From the NCBI GenBank assembly GCA_947034895.1, contig OX344761.1:39258863-39322862 (forward strand): a DNA stretch of 64,000 bases, read 5' to 3'. Below, piece by piece: positions 25,419 through 36,600 of this stretch. Each line of letters opens with the position of its first letter. Position 1 is the stretch's first letter. A program made the position numbers and the translations under genes. Origin of the DNA: Rhytidiadelphus loreus. Taxonomy: Eukaryota > Streptophyta > Bryopsida > Hypnales > Hylocomiaceae. The notes below the pieces were generated by a model that had not been told where the DNA came from, did not search any database, and was given only the letters and a program-made list of their open reading frames with translations.

Positions 25419-25531
25419 TGCATTTAAAAGAGACACTCTCCTAATTGCGACACATGTCTTCAAATGTTCAAGATTTCAAGCTTAGAATCTCGATAGGTGT
25501 TGCAATTAGGAGAGTGTCTCTTTTAGATGCA
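25419..25531. repeat. Inverted repeat with 35-bp arms
   Basis: Left arm 25419-25453 and right arm 25497-25531 are near-perfect complements (core AAAAGAGACACTCTCCTAAT) around a 43-base loop. It could be a MITE remnant or a hairpin-RNA locus. Just upstream, the phrase CAATTGCGGTGTG recurs twice. Confidence 0.7.
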
Positions 25532-26500
25532 CATACCTTATTGCGTGTGTTGTTGTTGGTTAGCCGTTCTATCCTTCACTATGACTAGTATGCCTTGTGT
25601 TGTTGCCACAATCCAATAAAATAAAAGTGAAAGTAGTTTTTTAATCTTTTCTACTTTGAGTCAAAACGCCACAAAATAAAGTCTGTGCAGCCTTCCTCGT
25701 CGAAAGCTTTCCGACCTTACCAAGAACATGATTGGGGGACTCATGGCTCTAGAAAATTTTACCATAACAAAAAAAAACAAAAAAAACTCATTTGAGGTAT
25801 AGATGCTCAGTTCACTATTGCATTTGGGTAGATTTTAATATAAGTACCTCAAGCCAACAACGTTGGCCAAAAACAATTATTAAGTTTGCATCGTATTGTG
25901 AATTATACTTCCAAATATTGTTGGAGATATTTGGAAGTATAATTCATGCGACTATCTTGACGCACACCTATTTCTTGTCGTGCATGTTTGTTTTTCATAA
26001 ATTGTAGGAGTCTTACGACAATGTTGGAGTGTTTGTATTTGTTTTCTAGGTCCTATTTGCAACACTTGCATATCATGAAATTTCATCCCAAATTCAATGA
26101 TGCTAGCATGTAAGCCTAGAAATGCAAGCTTATGAGCCTTGAGCCAAATGTAAGTAGGTATCCTAAAACATAGAAGGTGTTTATAAAATAGGTATCTTAT
26201 AACCATAGAAGGTGCCTATAGCATAAGCATTTACTATATAGGTACCTATAATATAGGCAATTACAACATACAAGCTTAGGTACCTAGGCTCATGGGCTCA
26301 AGATCCTAAGCTCACGTACTAACATCTATGAGCCCAAATCGCTATAGTACTATAAAAGTTGATGCCAATTTCAACATCTTTGGTTGTATCTCTAGCTAGA
26401 AAATGAACTTTATATATTTTATATTGTCTAATTTCTTCCACAATAGTCAGAGATGGTGCCAATTTTTAATTCTCTTAGGAATTGAGGTGCCACATATGGC
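25532..26500. other. AT-rich intergenic DNA with a short perfect hairpin
   Basis: No gene is seen. The hairpin at 25899-25946 is listed separately, and a degenerate short repeat built on TAGGTACCTATAA-like strings lies at 26150-26270. Confidence 0.45.
25899..25946. repeat. Perfect 20-bp-stem hairpin
   Basis: TGAATTATACTTCCAAATAT at 25899-25918 and its exact complement at 25927-25946 are separated by 8 bases. Function unknown. Confidence 0.75.
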
Positions 26501-26504
26501 TTAA

Positions 26505-26647
26505 CCCATTAACGACTAGGTCGATAACTGGTTGATGATTTAGCCAAAAATGACACGTTTTCATTACTAATCACTTTGACTGCTAATGAAAACCTGTCAT
26601 TTTCAAGCAAATATTCATTGGCAGTCATTGACTTGGTCCTTAATGGG
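26505..26647. mobile_element. Miniature TTAA element, 143 bp
   Basis: Flanked by TTAA at 26501-26504 and 26648-26651. Ends: CCCATTAACGACTAGGTC and, read inwards from the right, CCCATTAAGGACCAAGTC (3 mismatches in 18). A second internal inverted pair (AATGACACGTTTTCATTA and its near complement) makes most of the element foldable. It shares its right TTAA with the element that starts at 26652. Confidence 0.8.
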
Positions 26648-26651
26648 TTAA

Positions 26652-27255
26652 CCTCTAAAGTCCCAACGTCCCTATAGAGGACTTTTGGGATTTTGGGTAG
26701 ACTTGTGTGATCTTATTTTTTGACATGAATTTTTTAGACTTTTTTTTAAAGATAAGAAATCAAATTAGCTTTGTGGGAATAGAATTTTTATTTCAATTGG
26801 TGCCTGGGAGCAAAAGTTATGCCACCGTGAGTCTAAAAAGCAACTTTGAGGGCAGCCCAAAAAAATCACAAAAAGTTGCATTTTTTAAATTTTAAATTTT
26901 TTTCTCAAAGATCATATTTTTGTCTGCATCTGAAGCTTTGGTTCATTGAATTTGGACTAGTGATGAAAAAGTTATGGACAATCTTGTTTTGGGGCAATCT
27001 AAGCATCTTTTCCAAAAAAATTATTAGTGAAGATCAACTTTTTTTGCTAGAATAATCTCACCATTGGAATTATTGTGTATCAATTCCATCTTAGAGCTAT
27101 TAAAGGTTTAGTTTTTCTTTCAATCTAAAACCTACTATTACTTAACAATTTAAAAAATAATAATAGTAATAATAATCCAGATTCTCAATTCAAGTCTTAA
27201 ACATAAAAAAATTTGAGTGATTTTTGATGGAAAAAAGGCTATGAGACTTTAAGGG
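26652..27255 (+). mobile_element. TTAA element, subfamily B, internally deleted (604 bp)
   Basis: TTAA at 26648-26651 and 27256-27259; ends CCTCTAAAGTCCC and, inward, CCCTTAAAGTCTC. The interior matches 48234-49154 (GGGAGCAAAAGTTAT, TCTTAGAGCTATTAA, AATCTCACCATTG-like strings) but lacks about 300 bp near the right end. Confidence 0.8.
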
Positions 27256-27259
27256 TTAA

Positions 27260-28850
27260 TCCATTGGAAATTTAGAGCATACTTTTGTGACCATTTTATT
27301 TTTAACAATGCCAAATATCACTAATAATAAATGACATTAGCCACTTCATTCCACCCAAAACCTAGGTAATTAGCCACATCACACACGCAGCAACTACCAT
27401 GTAGTGCCACTTAGTCTTTTGCCCAAATACCCCCTTTCTCCCAAAGGTTGATTGATTGTTATTTCCAACATCAAATTCTCTACTATTACTTTGTAATGAT
27501 TTTAGATGATTACATTGGTTTTGAAAAGTTCTAATGACACTTTGAGGTTATTTTGGCAATACAATTCTATAATAGTGTTGGAAAAAGACATTTCAACCAC
27601 TATCATCTTTATTTACATTTATTTATCTGTAATAAGAGAATTAAAATTTCTTCAATCCCCAAGGGCAAGGTAATCAATTTGCTTGCAATCGGATCACTTA
27701 CCTTTACACTTGTTTTAGCTCTTGTTTTTAGTTAAGATTTCATAGTTACTACAATGATGGGCAATTTCGTTAAAATGGCGGTATTCCATTGGCATTTGTA
27801 CATGAAGGAACAAAGACTGAGGTGTATTGAGGCACCTATTCATCTCATATCAAGCATCCATTGTGTCCCATGCTTGCCCAAATCACTACTTGTTTATGTA
27901 TGGCATTGCCCCCACCATCGTCTTCCACAAGATCTCATTCCCTAGTTGGTCCCCTGAACTGCCATTTTAATGGAATACTGCCATTTTAACAAAATTGCCC
28001 ATAATGTTATTTAAAAAAAAAGGAATACTCTTTTATCAATTGTATATTTGAAAAACCATGTAGTAAATTCTTTTTTATTTGTTGGCTCTTCACCAAAGAC
28101 GAAGAGGTTTTGCATTAACAAAAGCTAGTATGAGAAAGTTTGAATAGCTATTTTACTCAAAAATTATAGTGTAGTTGTTTGTGATTCATGTTAAAATGTA
28201 ATTTTTCACAATTTCATAATGATAGATGAGATGGTAGATGAACTCCTTGTGACTTCAAAATGCTAGCAAACAATTTCTTACAAGTTCTCAATGGTAGTGA
28301 AATTTAAATAGGACTAATGAAATTCTATTAGAACAATGATGTCAAAACAATGAAAGTTTGTTCCAACTTTATTCAAAAAAATTCACACAATTTTGGCTCA
28401 ATAAAACAAAGTGGTTAATCAACCCCCACTTGTTATCAAGACTTTTTTTGTTGGCAAAATATTGCCAAATTGCAAAAATAAAGGTAATTTGTCTAAAGGG
28501 TGACAAGAAACTGTGAAGTTTTCTGCCAAATAACTTCAAATTTAAAAAAATCTTAGATGAAATCTCTAGATTGTGGACGAAAACATAATCATGGGTATGT
28601 GCTAATGCAATATTTATACCAAAAATGTGGATGAATGTTGAAATTTAGAGCACCACTATAATATTTTATGTTGCCACTTTGGCACTTCATAAAAAATGAA
28701 AATAAAAAAACTTGCTTGTTAGGCCTCGATCCAGGTGTTGTGATGGTCTTTATCAATCATCGAGTGTTATTTTGTTCATCATGTGTTGTTTGTTCCTTCT
28801 TGTGAAGGCAAGATTTGTTGAAGGTCAATGAGACCTTCATTATAGGTTCC
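27260..28850. other. AT-rich intergenic DNA
   Basis: No recognised gene. AAAATGGCGGTATTCCATTG at about 27773 and its inverted counterpart near 27965-28000 (GGAATACTGCCATTTTAA, TTGCCCATAATG) suggest a small decayed fold-back element. Confidence 0.4.
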
Positions 28851-29261
28851 ACCTTTAAGCTTAATGCCGTGGGATTTGAATCATATTCCATTCAAATAGC
28901 TCTAAGATGGATTTAAAACATTGGCTAATCCCAACGGTGAGATTGTTTATGCAAGCATGCTAAACCTTGTAGAACTTCATTTAATTTTGAAAATTGAATT
29001 AAAAAACAAATCCAACAGTTGATATTTTCTCAAGGAATTTGATGATTGCTCATAAAACAAGAAGCTAGATTATTTTCACATCACCATTCCAAATGGAATA
29101 AATCAAAGCTTTCCATGTAGACAAAAATACAATCTATAAGAAATAAATTCCATAAAAATTTATTTCAAGTTTTTTGGGGAATTTTTTCCTACCCAACAAC
29201 CTAAATTTTGGGCTTAGGATGGCATGACTTTTATTCCTAGGCATCAATTGAAATACACTAA
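28851..29261 (-). mobile_element. Truncated subfamily B TTAA-element fragment
   Basis: Reverse-oriented match to the interior of 48234-49154 and 62453-63364 (ATAGCTCTAAGATGG, CCAAATGGAATAAATCAAAG, TAGGATGGCATGACTTTT). Both termini are missing or too diverged to place. Confidence 0.5.
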
Positions 29262-29561
29262 TATGGAAGATTATGTAGTATACATTAAATATTAGAGTTA
29301 TCATAACAGTTATGAAATGTTGCCTTCTATTTGGTCCATCTTTCACTTCTTATTCAAATTACAATTGAATTTGTATTCAATTTGTATTTCTTTAAATGAC
29401 TATGCTTGACTACTTGCAATATTAGTGTCACCGTAAGTTCTTTTCTTTGAGAAATTAGCACAATATGTTAGCTTCCTCTATTTAAAATAGTGTGACTTTC
29501 ATTAATTAGTAACAGACACTAAATAAGATAAATTGGTGTACAATACCCGGCAACCATATTA

Positions 29562-30059
29562 TGGACACCCTATTGTGCCATTCTAGTAATCTTGTGTAAT
29601 ATTGAATGCAATTGTAATTTGATTTTGTTGTTTTGACACTTACATTATGACTAATTTTGTACCTTTGGATATGATGGTACAATTACTTTGCGACAATCTA
29701 CATTGTATTTAAATTTTAGTTAATTGTAGTTGAAATATAGAGAGTACAAAGTTTGGTTGTATGACATCCCACATTTAACTCTTTAAAAATCATATTTTTG
29801 CTACTTAATAGGATTTTTTTAACATGAAAGATGTGTATATGGATGCTTTGTCCATATAATATTTAAAATTCACCACCAATGTTTTTCAATCAATTATCAA
29901 CTAAAAGCAAGTACATTAAATGAAACAATTCACCAAAAATGGAATTTTGTTTTTTTGAACTTGAAATGCGTAACAATTGAATGTTACTAATGCAAGACAG
30001 AAAATGCCAATTATATTCTATATTGTGCAAAATTCTTTGAATGGCACAATAGGGTGGTC
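29562..30059. mobile_element. Non-autonomous element with CACCCTATTGTGCC ends
   Basis: Short inverted termini: left GGACACCCTATTGTGCCATT and right, read inwards, GGACCACCCTATTGTGCC. The right half (29825-30056) is homologous to the arms of the fold-back element at 7518-8406. No clear target duplication and no coding. Confidence 0.5.
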
Positions 30060-30063
30060 CTTA

Positions 30064-30422
30064 AGAGCATCCCTACTACACTAAAAAGGGTATTTAGTGT
30101 TGGATTACATTTAGTGTAATTACCACCCTACTTGACCCTACACTAAATGTCAATTTTAGGACGATTAGTGTAGTGCTAAACTTCAATGCGCCGCTTTTGT
30201 GTTGTCTTCACTTTTGTACCTTTTAATACTAAATGTAAACCTCTTCATATTTCAGATTTACCATAGAGTACTTTTATTGTTAGAAATTACATTTAGTGTT
30301 ACTTACCTTAGTAGGGTAAATGATATTTAGTGTCATGGTTTGCAAATAGTGTTGCCAACACTAAATACCCTTTTTAGTGTACTGGCTTCCCGGGATACGG
30401 AAGCCACTGGTGGGGATGCTCT
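30064..30422. mobile_element. MITE with AGAGCATCCC ends
   Basis: Outer ends AGAGCATCCC and, inward from the right, AGAGCATCCCC; inside them a perfect 27-bp inverted pair (30077-30103 and 30355-30381; core AAAAAGGGTATTTAGTGTTG). The right arm carries an extra small palindrome of about 30 bp (GGCTTCC...GGAAGCC). TTTAGTGT-type strings recur through the interior. No target duplication could be fixed. Confidence 0.7.
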
Positions 30423-32188
30423 CCATGGTTGCTAGGTACTGTACAAAGCTATAGAAAAGATGTCTGTCCAATTGGGGTTTGGTTGCTTTGTGAGGTTCGA
30501 AACCTTTGTAGGGCCAAATACTGAAGCTCAAGGCGAAAGTATCTCAGCAATGCAAAGTCCACTGAGACAAGGAGTCTTTTGAAAAGGAGTAAAAGTTACT
30601 TTTCTCTTGACCATGGACAACACATTCTTTAAAATCACTTGATAATTCAGGATTCAATAGGCACTGTTCAAGTAGGGTGCTGGGTTATGATATTCTTCAC
30701 AAATTAGCACAACCAGTGCAAGCCCCTGCATGCTACTTTAGAAAGGATTCAATAAAGGGCTTCAAGAAAGGTCAATGGGACATGTTTGAAGACCACCCAG
30801 TAATATGTAAAGGAGTGGCATAAACCACTCTTCATGCAAGCTTTCCACATGTAATGATGCTATACCCTTGAGAGGCAGCCAAAGGTCCTCTTCATACACT
30901 TGTAACGAACGGATATAACAATCTGAAATTTCGGCTGCCCCAGAGAAATCAATTTCACGAGATCTAAAAACAAAGCCACACGGAGTTATTTAGGATAGAT
31001 CCCTAGTAGAGTAAGAGAGAAAAAGTCATGTTTGACTGCTGCGTGACGAACCACATGGGAATCATATCCTGAAAACATGCCACTGCTCCATATTGTAGTG
31101 AGAAGAGAGTTGGAAAAGGCTAAGAAAATATCAAACGCGTGGAAAGACGGGCACAGTACGCAAGATAGGCTGCCAAGTTGCAAAGGAAATCAAATAAATA
31201 ATGTAGGCCATTGAATTCAGCCATGTACTAAAACATTCTCGCAAATTGTAAGAATGTGCGCAATTTCGAAACAAGAAAAAATAACAAATATGGTACACCT
31301 ATTGTGATTACACAAAATTTGTCCTGAAAATGTTGGACAAAACTCATTCTCATACAGCTCGCTTACAGTACAGTCGTGTGTTTCCTATATTTTATTATTG
31401 CAAGCTCTGAACAAAGTGATAATGTATAAGCATTTATCACAATTTGATACTCACAATGTAAAAGAATACATTTCTTAGCAAAATCTTATGACCTTCAGCA
31501 AAAATGCTCCGAAATCCAGTGTGATGACACCAGAAAATGAATTTTGTGTAGCATCTGCCTCTCTGTTTTCGTAGTTCCTGCAATGGACACAGTATAAACT
31601 TCAGTTCAACTTACTGGATTGTTCAAACTAGTACGTCTACAGATCTTGCCATATAGAAAGATATCGATCCAGGTCGAAGTACTCTCAAAAGATCCTACAG
31701 AAACTTACATACTCAAGAAAGTACGAATCAAAGAAGGTGCAAAAATGTTGTGAGCTAGTTCATAGGCGAAATCTCACCATATAGGGCACACGAGTTTCAA
31801 TGTTGACTATGCGTGTGCTTTAACCGGCAAAAGAAGATTCGGCCTTGGATCATGAAGATGAGGAGCGAAAAGCTTGAAGTCCACACAATAAGAATGATGG
31901 GTACTCTCTCCGAGTGACCGGGACCTGAATACCCGTTCGATATCCTCATAAAATTTGTCCTCCTCTCGCCCTATGAATTTAGCCTTACAGTCAAGCTCCT
32001 ATTTTAATATGTGAGCCATCCCATGCGCTGAAGGTTGGTTTCTTGGGCACTTTCACTCGGACGAGAACAACGGTGTCGTGAAAGCAATCTAAATTTGGTT
32101 TACAACCTTCCATACGCTGGAAAAGTCCGTAGGACCTGCCCGAAAATAACGGCAGTCTCAAAGAATGGTCTATCTAATTCATCCTCGT
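30423..32188 (-). other. 3' side of the GT34 gene
   Basis: Moderate-GC, apparently low-copy sequence without a convincing coding frame. Part of it is probably the 3' UTR; AATAAAAT on the minus strand near 31395 is a possible polyadenylation signal. The rest is unassigned. Confidence 0.4.
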
Positions 32189-33918
32189 TTACAGTGAAGG
32201 TGCCATAAGCTCTTTTCTAGACTTCAAAATTTCCGTTGTCGAAGAATCTCTGTCAATTGAATCTATGTGGTGTTTCCAGGTTTTTGTTTCTCGTAAAACA
32301 TTTCTCATCCACTTTGACTTGTCATTTAACCCAGCTAGGTGAACCATGAAGTCTCCTCTTGCATACACACCTGCAATCATTGCCAAATACCCAAAATGAT
32401 AAGAGAAGAGTCCCGAACAGGGTTATTACTAATACAAGACGTGCAAAGTCCCCGCAAAGAATTATTGTTCCCTTTCCAGGTCAATTAAAATGAGCGCAAG
32501 AATACTGGTGCAAGAAATCTACCTTGCCAGACAGCCTTGGTGACTGTAATCAAGCGATGACAGCTCCTCCAAGATGGTCTCCACAAATTTGAATTGAAGA
32601 GACACTGCATTTCAGGAATTCGTACATGACGCTTGAATTCATCCTTATCCATAACGCTGACCAGATGCTTGAGGGCAGTATTGTCTCCACTTTTTGATTG
32701 ACCGAAGGGCTGAATGAAGTCGGTTTGATCCCACCAACGGTCGAGGAACTGTCGACTCCAGTCAGAGTTCCGGAAAAAGAACATACCTGCACCACACACT
32801 ACATTATTAACGACTGGAAACAAAATGACTACAAATCACTACTACAGCTCCTTTCAGTACAAAAAAATGTAAGCAGAGGTGTAGAGAAAATGCACATATG
32901 TACATACCTGCATTGACACCAGTGACATCTTCCGTGACAATGAAGTCTGGCATCTCCTCAGGTTTGACATCGCCAACCACCGAGAAAAGGATATCCTCCT
33001 GAACCAGAAACAAAAAGGCACAGATCAATCGATGTTTCAAATGTTATACCAAAGCGCAGAAGGCTCATCATCACGGTGAGACAAAAAACTTACAAAGGTA
33101 AACAGATTGCAATTAATGCTTACCAGCTTGATATTTGGATTCGTCACAGCAGAGTCCTGAAACATATCAAACAGAACGAACACCCAATACGTTAGTCGAG
33201 TTTCCTACCTCGTGAGCTATGCATCTCCATATGGTCAAGCACTGAACGAATGTCAATGAAAGCATTCAAATTAATGCCCTTAATCCCCAAAGAGCAAAAT
33301 GGCAGAGAAAAGTCACTAGAAAATCAATCGCAAGTTACATGGCTGCACTAGTCTGCATGTGGAGAAACATACCGCATCATTCCAAAACACCCAATCATAC
33401 TTAGAGATCTGCTCCTTTACGGCCAGAATCTTGCTCCAGCTGGGAGGTCGACTTGGATCCAATAAATAACTGGCATCGATAAAGTCATATCCATGCTTTT
33501 TCACATACGCTTTTTTATTAGGGGCAACCATTTCCATCACTCCTTCGAAGGATCTCCCGGGAATAGTCGAAGATCCATCCGAACAAGTCACCATGGCGAA
33601 CTTCAATCGTTGAAAATGAGCTGGTGCACTTCCTCTCCTCGCTGAGCAATGTCGTCCTAAATCGTTGGCCTTCCTAAGAAAGGCTGATGATCCGTAGAAT
33701 CCCAGAGCAGTTAAGGCCAAAGAGATAAACACTAAAACTATTAAGGCTCGAGAAAAAGCCTGCAAGGTCGACATGTACAGCCGAAAACCTGCCTCTTTCT
33801 TAAACGATTCCCGAGAACGCAAACGAGCGGCATATTCCGAATACATGCCTTTGAATCTCCTCTGCGGAGATGCACCTGAAACTTCGGCCATTGCAATATG
33901 TACACTGTCGCTTTGCAT
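32189..33918 (-). CDS. Golgi glycosyltransferase, GT34 (GMA12/MNN10-type) family
   Basis: Five coding exons on the minus strand, all GT-AG: 33918-33373, 33156-33124 (33 nt), 32998-32908, 32786-32523, 32370-32189, giving 371 residues. A short basic cytoplasmic tail is followed by one membrane anchor at about 59-80 (LIVLVFISLALTALGFYG), a type II Golgi topology. Catalytic-domain landmarks: FAMVTCSDGS (about 107), KKHGYDFIDASY (about 140), PSWSKILAVKEQ (about 159), the metal-binding DxD in FWNDADSAVTNPN (D181, D183), TEDVTGVNAGMFFFRNSDWS (about 215), QCLFNSNLW, and GDFMVHLAG (about 317). These match the GT34 layout. Relatives use UDP- or GDP-sugars (xylosyl-, galactosyl- or mannosyltransferases); the donor and acceptor here cannot be told. 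An in-frame stop lies upstream near 34003 and 33918 is the first ATG after it; a second Met follows nine codons later. Confidence 0.88.
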
Positions 33919-35026
33919 ACTCAGTGAACACTCTTCCCACCGAAGCAAGATCCTTATCAGCCAAATGAGTTTACGAATAGTAAAAGCTCCCTCGCACGAA
34001 GCTTAACGCTTGCAGTACTCTGAAACAATAGAAACCTTTAAAAGGCCGCTCTAAGAAGAAATAAAAAAACAAGAAAAAGAATATCTCCGCAAGTCTCTTG
34101 TTCACTTGCCAAAGTTCTCAATCGTTCCAAATAGATTAAAAAGCTCCAATATCTCCCCTTCCAACACAACGCCGAACGATTTCCTCCACGCTATGGACAG
34201 CCGCGTCGCAACCGCCACATTGTCTAACACCGACAGAGCACCACCAACGGCTACACGCCTTATCAACAAAACAAAACCGTCCGTTCGTCGCTTCGAACAC
34301 TCACCCCCGCCTCCTAAGGCGCCAAAACTCAAACACCCGAGGTCCAAACATCCAAGCGCTTTCAGGAAAGAGCAACACCCTAACGGATCTTAAAAACGCC
34401 CTAAGAAATAAGCAGAGCCGAGGCTCCGATAGAAGAACTAAAAAGCTTTAACAACCACGCGTGGCAACCCGCCCAACAACGGAACCTAAAGATCTCAATG
34501 CCATGCAGGGAAGCGAAGCACACCGCGTGGACCAAAACCGACTCCCGATCAACCGACTCGTGTACTACGACTAGTGCCGATGTACTTCTTCGTGTTTCCT
34601 TCCTCCTGCATCTACTACCTACCGACTTCTCCGAGTGGGGATGAGAGGGAGATGAAGAGAAGCCGGCTGGCTGCAGGATCCCGAACTACTAAGCTTCGAA
34701 CAAAGCTCCTGTGCGTGCTTCCCACAGATCTCCCCTTGAAAACTAAAAAGTGATCTGTCTGGCACGCAGATGGCCGAGGCGTAGGCGATGGCGATGGCGA
34801 TGGAGCAGGGAAGGAGCAGCAACCAGCCTCTCCCTCTTCTGGGGCAGCGAGCTCTACGCCAGGTCTAACGGCTCGCCCCCGGCCGCGTCCAAGTCCAAGA
34901 CCCCACCCTGGCTTCGGGGTCTTCCCGCGTGGTCTTCGCGTCTTCGCGTCTGCCTTACCGCGTCGTCTTGGAGTCGTGCCGATGAGTCTTCTTTGTCTTC
35001 CCTACCGATCCGGGGAGCGCGTTCTT
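33919..35026 (-). other. Upstream region of the GT34 gene
   Basis: GC-richer than the surroundings, with no recognisable protein; likely 5' UTR and promoter. A short GATGGC triplet-pair microsatellite lies at about 34784-34804. Open frames on both strands here show no motif. Confidence 0.45.
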
Positions 35027-36600
35027 GGGTAGGGTCTTGGGTGGGGTCTTGGGGTTCTCATCCTGCGGCCACGGTTTTTCACTTTCCTTTTAGGAGAGTG
35101 CAAGTTGCGGGGTTTCAATGAAAGTAGTTCGTTTGGATGAAATATCATTTTTTCTTCAAAATCTGGCCCGTGCATCCAAATTAGGGCTTGGCAGTCCTGT
35201 GATTTCGTCGACTCCAAATTAACAAATTTAAGATTCTATCGCCAAATATTTTTCCTCTCACAAAATGTTTATATCCTTATGTATTTGAATAATTGGTTCA
35301 TTTTTGTTTTAAAAACTATCGTCAGTACTCGGTAGTCATGGTAAACATTTCCTGTCAAATTATTTATTTAAATGTTTCAAGAAAGAAAAAATATTTATTT
35401 ATTTATTTAAATGAATGGATGCTTAACTTAAAATGGAAATATGCCGCACGCTTCTGGTTATTTTTCCACACCAAAAATATACTTTGTTTTGAAAACATAA
35501 CTTCCCAAAAATTGTGTAATCTATTTTAAGAAATAGATTTACCGTCTAAGCCACTACAGTACTTAAAAGGGGGGCGGGGCTTCAGTTGGGTGGGGTCTTG
35601 GGTGGGTCTTGCAGTGATCAGTGGATTACTTTCAAAATAAAAGAACCTAGTGTCAATTACCACCTGAGTGCCGAAATTGAGTTTCCACGTAAGATTCAGA
35701 GGGGTCCACGTCACCTCAAACCATTCACAAGACGGCACGTGTCACATTTCTCCAAATGTGGCTTAATATCTGGCCGACTCTGACTTTCGAGTGGTATGCT
35801 TCCGTCTCTGGAAATATATATTTTTTAACATTTACACATGTCGAGTAATAAATTCCGAATGAAGACACTATCTTATTGTGGGAGTCTTGGGTGGGAGTCT
35901 TCGGCACAGTCTTGGGCCACTGTCCTTCTTGGGTGGGGTCTTGGGTTCAGTCTTAGGCCACTGCCGTTCTTGGATGGGGAGGGAGGGTGTCTTGGATTCT
36001 TTGGGGGAAGTCTTGGGCGGTTCAGTTGTGGTGGGAGGGGTCTTGCAGAATGGTGGTCTTGGGAGGGGATCATGGATGGGGTCTTAAATGGAGGGCAGGG
36101 GTCTGGATGGGTTCTCTCGACTCTCTTGGATGTGATCTTCGGAGGCAGGTTCTTTTTTTATGGAATTTAAATGCCTAAAATCACCCAAAATAATTGGGGA
36201 GCATCAAACCTACTGGAAATTTTGAAGAAAAAAAATTGAACGATGAGATCAAGTTGTTTCAATTTGGGGGAAAAAAATGGATGAAATTGTCAATTTTAAA
36301 TTAAATTCATCCAAATATGTGGATGAAAAGACAATTATATCCAAAATATAGATGAATACTAAAATATTTGGCTATATCATTTTCTTGTATGCTACCACTT
36401 AAGCATTTCTCAACAAAAAAATAAAAAAATAAAACCGTTCGGAGGGGTCTTGTGGTGTCTTGAATGGGTCTTCAGGGTGGCTCGGGAGGGGTCGGTCTTG
36501 GGTGATGTCTTCTTAAGGGTGGTCTCGAGAGGGGTCTTGGGTGATGTCTTCTTAAGGGGGTCTCGGGAGAGGGGTCTTGCGGGGGCATGGCAGCCTGGAT
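35027..36600. repeat. G/T-rich GTCTTGGG repeat tract
   Basis: About 20 scattered copies of (G)GGTCTTGGG(T/G) occur in clusters at 35027-35054, 35560-35615, 35875-36085 and 36440-36580, with AT-rich DNA between. The last cluster has a 40-bp unit duplicated in tandem (about 36491-36530 and 36531-36570, containing TTGGGTGATGTCTTCTTAAG). Apparent open frames are by-products of the repeat. Confidence 0.75.
35032..35054 (+). other. Potential G-quadruplex
   Basis: Four runs of 3-4 G with loops TCTT, T and TCTT on the plus strand (GGG-TCTT-GGG-T-GGGG-TCTT-GGGG), plus a fifth G run at 35027-35029. This satisfies the usual G-quadruplex rule. It lies about 1.1 kb upstream of the GT34 start. Confidence 0.65.

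Noticed and set aside
34106..34393. 95-codon open frame on the plus strand opposite the GT34 upstream region
   Set aside because: Overlaps an equally long frame on the other strand and has no motif; more likely UTR or promoter sequence.
35838..36178. Gly/Trp-rich and Pro-rich open frames
   Set aside because: Created by the GTCTTGGG repeat tract, which is open in several frames at once.
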